DNA of 7,904 nucleotides from Sphingomonas sp. (GTDB lineage: Bacteria; Pseudomonadota; Alphaproteobacteria; Sphingomonadales; Sphingomonadaceae): positions 1-7,904 of the forward strand of contig JASLBO010000127.1 in the NCBI GenBank assembly GCA_030146605.1, written 5' to 3'. A program made the position numbers and the translations under genes. This document shows, piece after piece, positions 5,899-7,904 of this stretch (the first letter of the stretch is position 1; every line of letters begins with the position of its first letter). The notes under the pieces are model-generated. The model saw nothing but the letters and a program-made list of their open reading frames with translations. It was not told the origin of the DNA and made no database searches.

Positions 5899-6183
5899 TC
5901 AGCGGTAGTAGCGCACCTTGCGGCAAATACGCACCCGGTTGCCGTTGCGCCATTTGCGCGTGCAGACCGTCCGCGTGGCAGCGCGGCGATGCGAGCGGCG
6001 AACGCGGCGTTCGGTACGGCGTTCGGTGCGTTCCCACCGGCGTCCGTCCTGTGAAAGCGCGGTCGCGCTGGCGGCGAAGGCGGCGGCCGTGATGGCGGTC
6101 GGCGCGGCGACCGTCGTCGCAGAAGCGGCGGGCACCGCGAGCATTGCCGCGGCGGCCGCTGCTACGATCGTAAGAATCTTCAT
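5899..6183 (-). CDS. Small secreted Arg-rich protein with a two-cysteine C-terminus
   Basis: No named family is recognised. The 94-residue product begins with a clear Sec signal peptide, Lys2 then a hydrophobic Ala-rich core, with likely cleavage after ASA near residue 22. A low-complexity Ala/Thr stretch follows to about 45. The rest is extremely basic: 19 of the last 47 residues are Arg, including repeated TERR units (53-60). The C-terminus holds Cys74 and Cys87 around WRNGNRVRI, which looks like a beta-hairpin with an Asn-Gly turn closed by a disulfide. The mature protein would be periplasmic or exported. GGAG lies 9 bases before the ATG, supporting the start. It sits alone between the ferredoxin gene (92-base gap) and a hairpin plus the ffs promoter. 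A cell-envelope or polyanion-binding role would be inference only. Confidence 0.75.
   Translation of the reverse strand: MKILTIVAAAAAAMLAVPAASATTVAAPTAITAAAFAASATALSQDGRRWERTERRTERRVRRSHRRAATRTVCTRKWRNGNRVRICRKVRYYR
6004..6027 (-). repeat. Two-copy 12-nt tandem repeat in the Arg-rich coding region
   Basis: Read on the + strand, GCGGCGTTCGGT (6004-6015) is followed directly by ACGGCGTTCGGT (6016-6027), differing only at the first base. The 12-nt period keeps the reading frame and encodes the repeated Thr-Glu-Arg-Arg unit of the small secreted protein, so slippage here would lengthen or shorten its basic arm. Confidence 0.7.
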
Positions 6184-6220
6184 GGCCTTGTTCTCCGGAT
6201 GTCAGGATAAACCCCTGCGT

Positions 6221-6240
6221 CCGTTGCAATCCCGTAACGG
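6221..6240 (-). other. Weak hairpin in the gap after the ferredoxin gene
   Basis: CCGTTGC (6221-6227) and GTAACGG (6234-6240) on the + strand pair at six of seven positions around a 6-base loop. It lies in the 92-base gap 3' of the ferredoxin gene and 5' of the secreted-protein gene. It could mark a weak terminator or leader structure. No U-tract is present, and I see no convincing promoter in this gap. Confidence 0.25.
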
Positions 6241-6275
6241 CCTGTTGGTTCCCCGCGCCCGTCGAAGCGAGGTAA

Positions 6276-6611
6276 TCAGCGGCCCTGCATGTCGCGGTGC
6301 TCCGGGGGCATTCGCACGGTGAGTCCATCAAGGCTCGCGTCGAGCAGAATCTGGCAGGCGAGCCGGCTGGTGCGCGTGGCGCCCATGGCGAGATCGAGCA
6401 TGTCCTCCTCCTCCTCGCTCGCACGCGGCAGCCGGGCGAAATCCTCCGCATCGACGATGACATGGCAGGTCGAGCACGACATCTGCCCTTCGCACGTCCC
6501 CTCCAGCGGCTGGCCGGCATTTTGCGCCACCTCGAGCAGGATCGCGCTTTCGGCCGCCTCCACCTCCCGCGTCTCGCTCTGATCGGCGCTGACGAAGCGA
6601 ACGCGGATCAC
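6276..6611 (-). CDS. [2Fe-2S] ferredoxin, adrenodoxin/ISC type
   Basis: This small electron carrier holds a [2Fe-2S] cluster. The 111-residue protein has the ligand pattern Cys40-x5-Cys46-x2-Cys49-x36-Cys86, within GTCEGQMSCSTCHVIV and SRLACQI. That pattern marks the adrenodoxin / bacterial Fdx group used in Fe-S assembly or in P450 and hydroxylase systems, not the plant type (Cys-x4-Cys-x2-Cys). The acidic stretch EEEEDMLDLA (66-75) fits the usual partner-binding surface. It starts with GTG at 6611, overlapping the upstream desulfurase TGA as GTGA, with AAGGTGG just before. Coupling to two cysteine desulfurases favours a role in Fe-S cluster assembly. A redox partner and scaffold are not in view. 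Confidence 0.92.
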   Translation of the reverse strand: MIRVRFVSADQSETREVEAAESAILLEVAQNAGQPLEGTCEGQMSCSTCHVIVDAEDFARLPRASEEEEDMLDLAMGATRTSRLACQILLDASLDGLTVRMPPEHRDMQGR

Positions 6612-7699
6612 GCCGCCACCTTCTGCGTGCGCGCCGCGGCGTTGATGCGATCGATCGCTTCCAACAGTTCCTCCTCGGTCGTGTAACGCCCGAACCCGAG
6701 GCGGATGCTCGACCGCGCCTCTGCGTCGCTCAGTCCGATCGCGCGCAGCACATGGCTGGGACGCCCCGATCCGCTCGCACAGGCCGAGCCCGCCGAAAAG
6801 GCGATACCGCGCAGGTCCGACATCAGCCGCGCGACGTCGAGGCCGGCACGGCGCAGGTTGAGATTGCCGTGATAGCGCGCGTCACGCGATCCGTTGAGCA
6901 TCCAGTCGCTGCCGATATGCTCCAGCGCCGCGCGAAACAGCTGCTCGCCATGGGCATGGTCGGCGCCGAAGCGCTGCTTCGCCAGCCGCGCCGCCGCGCC
7001 GAAGCCCGCGCACAATGCCGGCGACAAGGTCCCCGATCGTCCGCCCGGCTCCTGCCCCCCGCCGTGGAGCAGCGGCTCGAGCGTCACTCCGTCGCGGATC
7101 CACAGGGCGCCGACGCCCTTCGGCCCATGGATCTTGTGCGCGGATATCGCGATCAGGTCGCATCCTTCCGGGATCAGGACGCGCCCATAACCCTGCACAG
7201 CGTCGCACAGGAACAGTGCACCCGCTGCCCTGGCCAGCTCGGCCAGTTGCCGGGTCGGCTGAACCACGCCGATCTCGTTGTTGACCAGCATCGCGGCAAC
7301 CAGCCCGGTCCCTGGTCCGATCGCGGCACGGGCCGCCGCGAGATCGACCAGCCCGTCGCTGCCCACCGGCAACACCGTCACCGCGCGACCTTTGCGCGCC
7401 TCGGCCACCACGGTGTCGAGCACCGCGGCATGTTCGGTGGCGAGCGTGACGATTGCGCCCGTGGTGCCCTTGATCGCCCAGTTGAGCGCCTCGGTCGCGC
7501 CGCTGGTGAAGCTCACTGCGCCGCCCCCGGGCATCAGCCCCGCGACCTCGTCGCGCGCTACCTCGACCGCTGCCTTGGCCGCCCGTCCCGCCGCATGGGC
7601 GGAGTGCGGATTGGCGTGCTGGCTTTCGAGCCACGGCAGCATTGCCGCCAGCGCCTCGGGCGCGAGCGGCGTGGTCGCCTGATAGTCGAGATAGGTCAT
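6608..7699 (-). CDS. Cysteine desulfurase (NifS/IscS family, PLP-dependent)
   Basis: This enzyme takes sulfur from L-cysteine as a persulfide and releases alanine, supplying Fe-S clusters or tRNA thiolation. Starting at MTYLDYQATTPL gives 363 residues, typical of the family. Conserved residues are His90 (TEHAAV), Asp166 and Gln169 (CDAVQGYG), the PLP lysine Lys189 (SAHKIHGPKG), and the persulfide cysteine Cys307 in SAGSACASGSGRPSHVL. The ATG at 7699 overlaps the upstream gene's TGA as ATGA. The longer in-frame start at 7738 would add 13 residues with no family match, so I reject it. Its stop overlaps the ferredoxin start. SufS has a different active-site layout, so this is the NifS/IscS class. 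I leave the symbol blank because two paralogues stand side by side. Confidence 0.95.
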   Translation of the reverse strand: MTYLDYQATTPLAPEALAAMLPWLESQHANPHSAHAAGRAAKAAVEVARDEVAGLMPGGGAVSFTSGATEALNWAIKGTTGAIVTLATEHAAVLDTVVAEARKGRAVTVLPVGSDGLVDLAAARAAIGPGTGLVAAMLVNNEIGVVQPTRQLAELARAAGALFLCDAVQGYGRVLIPEGCDLIAISAHKIHGPKGVGALWIRDGVTLEPLLHGGGQEPGGRSGTLSPALCAGFGAAARLAKQRFGADHAHGEQLFRAALEHIGSDWMLNGSRDARYHGNLNLRRAGLDVARLMSDLRGIAFSAGSACASGSGRPSHVLRAIGLSDAEARSSIRLGFGRYTTEEELLEAIDRINAAARTQKVAA

Positions 7700-7904
7700 G
7701 CCGCGCGCGCCCGCGCCGCATCGGCGGTCCTGCGCCATACCTCGGCGAAGCAGTCCACCTCCGCCTCGGTCGTGGTCCGCCCGAAACTCACCCGAACGAC
7801 TTCGCGCAGCTCGGGCTCGTGCCAGCCCATCGCAGCCAGCACATGGCTCGGCCGCATGCTCCCCGACGAACAGGCGCTGCCTGCCGATACCGAAATCCCG
7901 CCCA
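7696..7904 (-). CDS. Cysteine desulfurase, C-terminal part (5' end beyond the window)
   Basis: Only the last 68 residues are present. The frame is open to the window edge and ends in TGA at 7698-7696. The fragment begins GGISVSAGSACSSGSMRPSH, which contains the persulfide-cysteine loop of NifS/IscS enzymes. It continues with VLAAMGWHEPELREVVRVSFGRTTTEAEVD, aligning residue by residue with the C-terminus of the next gene (SAGSACASGSGRPSHVLRAIG and IRLGFGRYTTEEEL). This is therefore a second, diverged cysteine desulfurase. Its stop overlaps the next gene's ATG (ATGA), pointing to one coupled transcript. The fragment is too short to tell whether its PLP-binding half is intact. Confidence 0.9.
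   Translation of the reverse strand, partial: GGISVSAGSACSSGSMRPSHVLAAMGWHEPELREVVRVSFGRTTTEAEVDCFAEVWRRTADAARARAA

Noticed and set aside
5352..6092. A 246-codon open frame on the + strand spanning the SRP RNA and its neighbours
   Set aside because: It crosses the conserved SRP RNA on the other strand, a hairpin and part of two genes; the composition is low-complexity with no recognisable domain.
6247..6255. GGAAC on the - strand upstream of the secreted-protein gene, considered as an EcfG -35
   Set aside because: No GTT occurs at the required 16-17 base spacing; the nearest CGTT is only about 8 bases away.
5675..6520. A 281-codon open frame on the - strand through the ferredoxin, the secreted protein and the SRP RNA
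   Set aside because: It is out of frame with the ferredoxin ligands and the signal peptide and overlaps ffs, so it is not credible as a protein.
7700..7738. Upstream in-frame ATG of the cysteine desulfurase, adding 13 residues
   Set aside because: The family begins at MTYLDYQ, and the ATG at 7699 overlaps the preceding stop as ATGA, a standard coupling. The extension matches nothing.

Overview
This 7.9 kb window is GC-rich, densely packed bacterial chromosome. It most likely comes from a sphingomonad-type alphaproteobacterium (Sphingomonas or a close relative). Grounds are the alphaproteobacterial neighbourhoods (rluD-type synthase next to rpoH; SRP RNA near dnaX-ybaB), a long cysteine spacing in the DnaX zinc site, a small Arg-rich secreted protein, and tight stop/start overlaps. 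Most of the content is housekeeping. No transposase, phage gene, CRISPR array or tRNA was seen, and no gene-free stretch exceeds 300 bases.

Layout. Bases 9-2728 on the + strand hold an RluD-family rRNA pseudouridine synthase, the heat-shock sigma factor RpoH and the monofunctional peptidoglycan glycosyltransferase MtgA. mtgA meets the next gene tail to tail with no base between the two stop codons. Everything else is on the - strand. Reading in the direction of transcription (high to low coordinates), this is: the 3' end of a cysteine desulfurase (cut by the window edge), a second cysteine desulfurase, a [2Fe-2S] ferredoxin, a small secreted Arg-rich protein, the SRP 4.5S-type RNA (ffs), a multi-pass membrane protein, dnaX, ybaB, and a 95-residue single-span membrane protein.

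How the genes work together. The two cysteine desulfurases and the ferredoxin are joined by ATGA and GTGA overlaps and form a translationally coupled sulfur / Fe-S unit. The ffs-dnaX-ybaB block is an old bacterial neighbourhood of protein targeting, replication clamp loading and a nucleoid-associated protein. Here a membrane-protein gene lies between ffs and dnaX, and no recR follows ybaB within the window. The ffs gene has a well-spaced sigma70-like promoter, preceded by a perfect 11-bp hairpin after the upstream gene. The 95-residue protein has a promoter resembling the alphaproteobacterial general stress (EcfG) class, and a weaker match lies upstream of rpoH.

The least ordinary items are nested inverted repeats that place the mtgA start codon in a loop, the candidate stress promoters, and the secreted cationic protein whose C-terminus looks like a disulfide-closed beta-hairpin. 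I did not find a clearly new multi-gene system.
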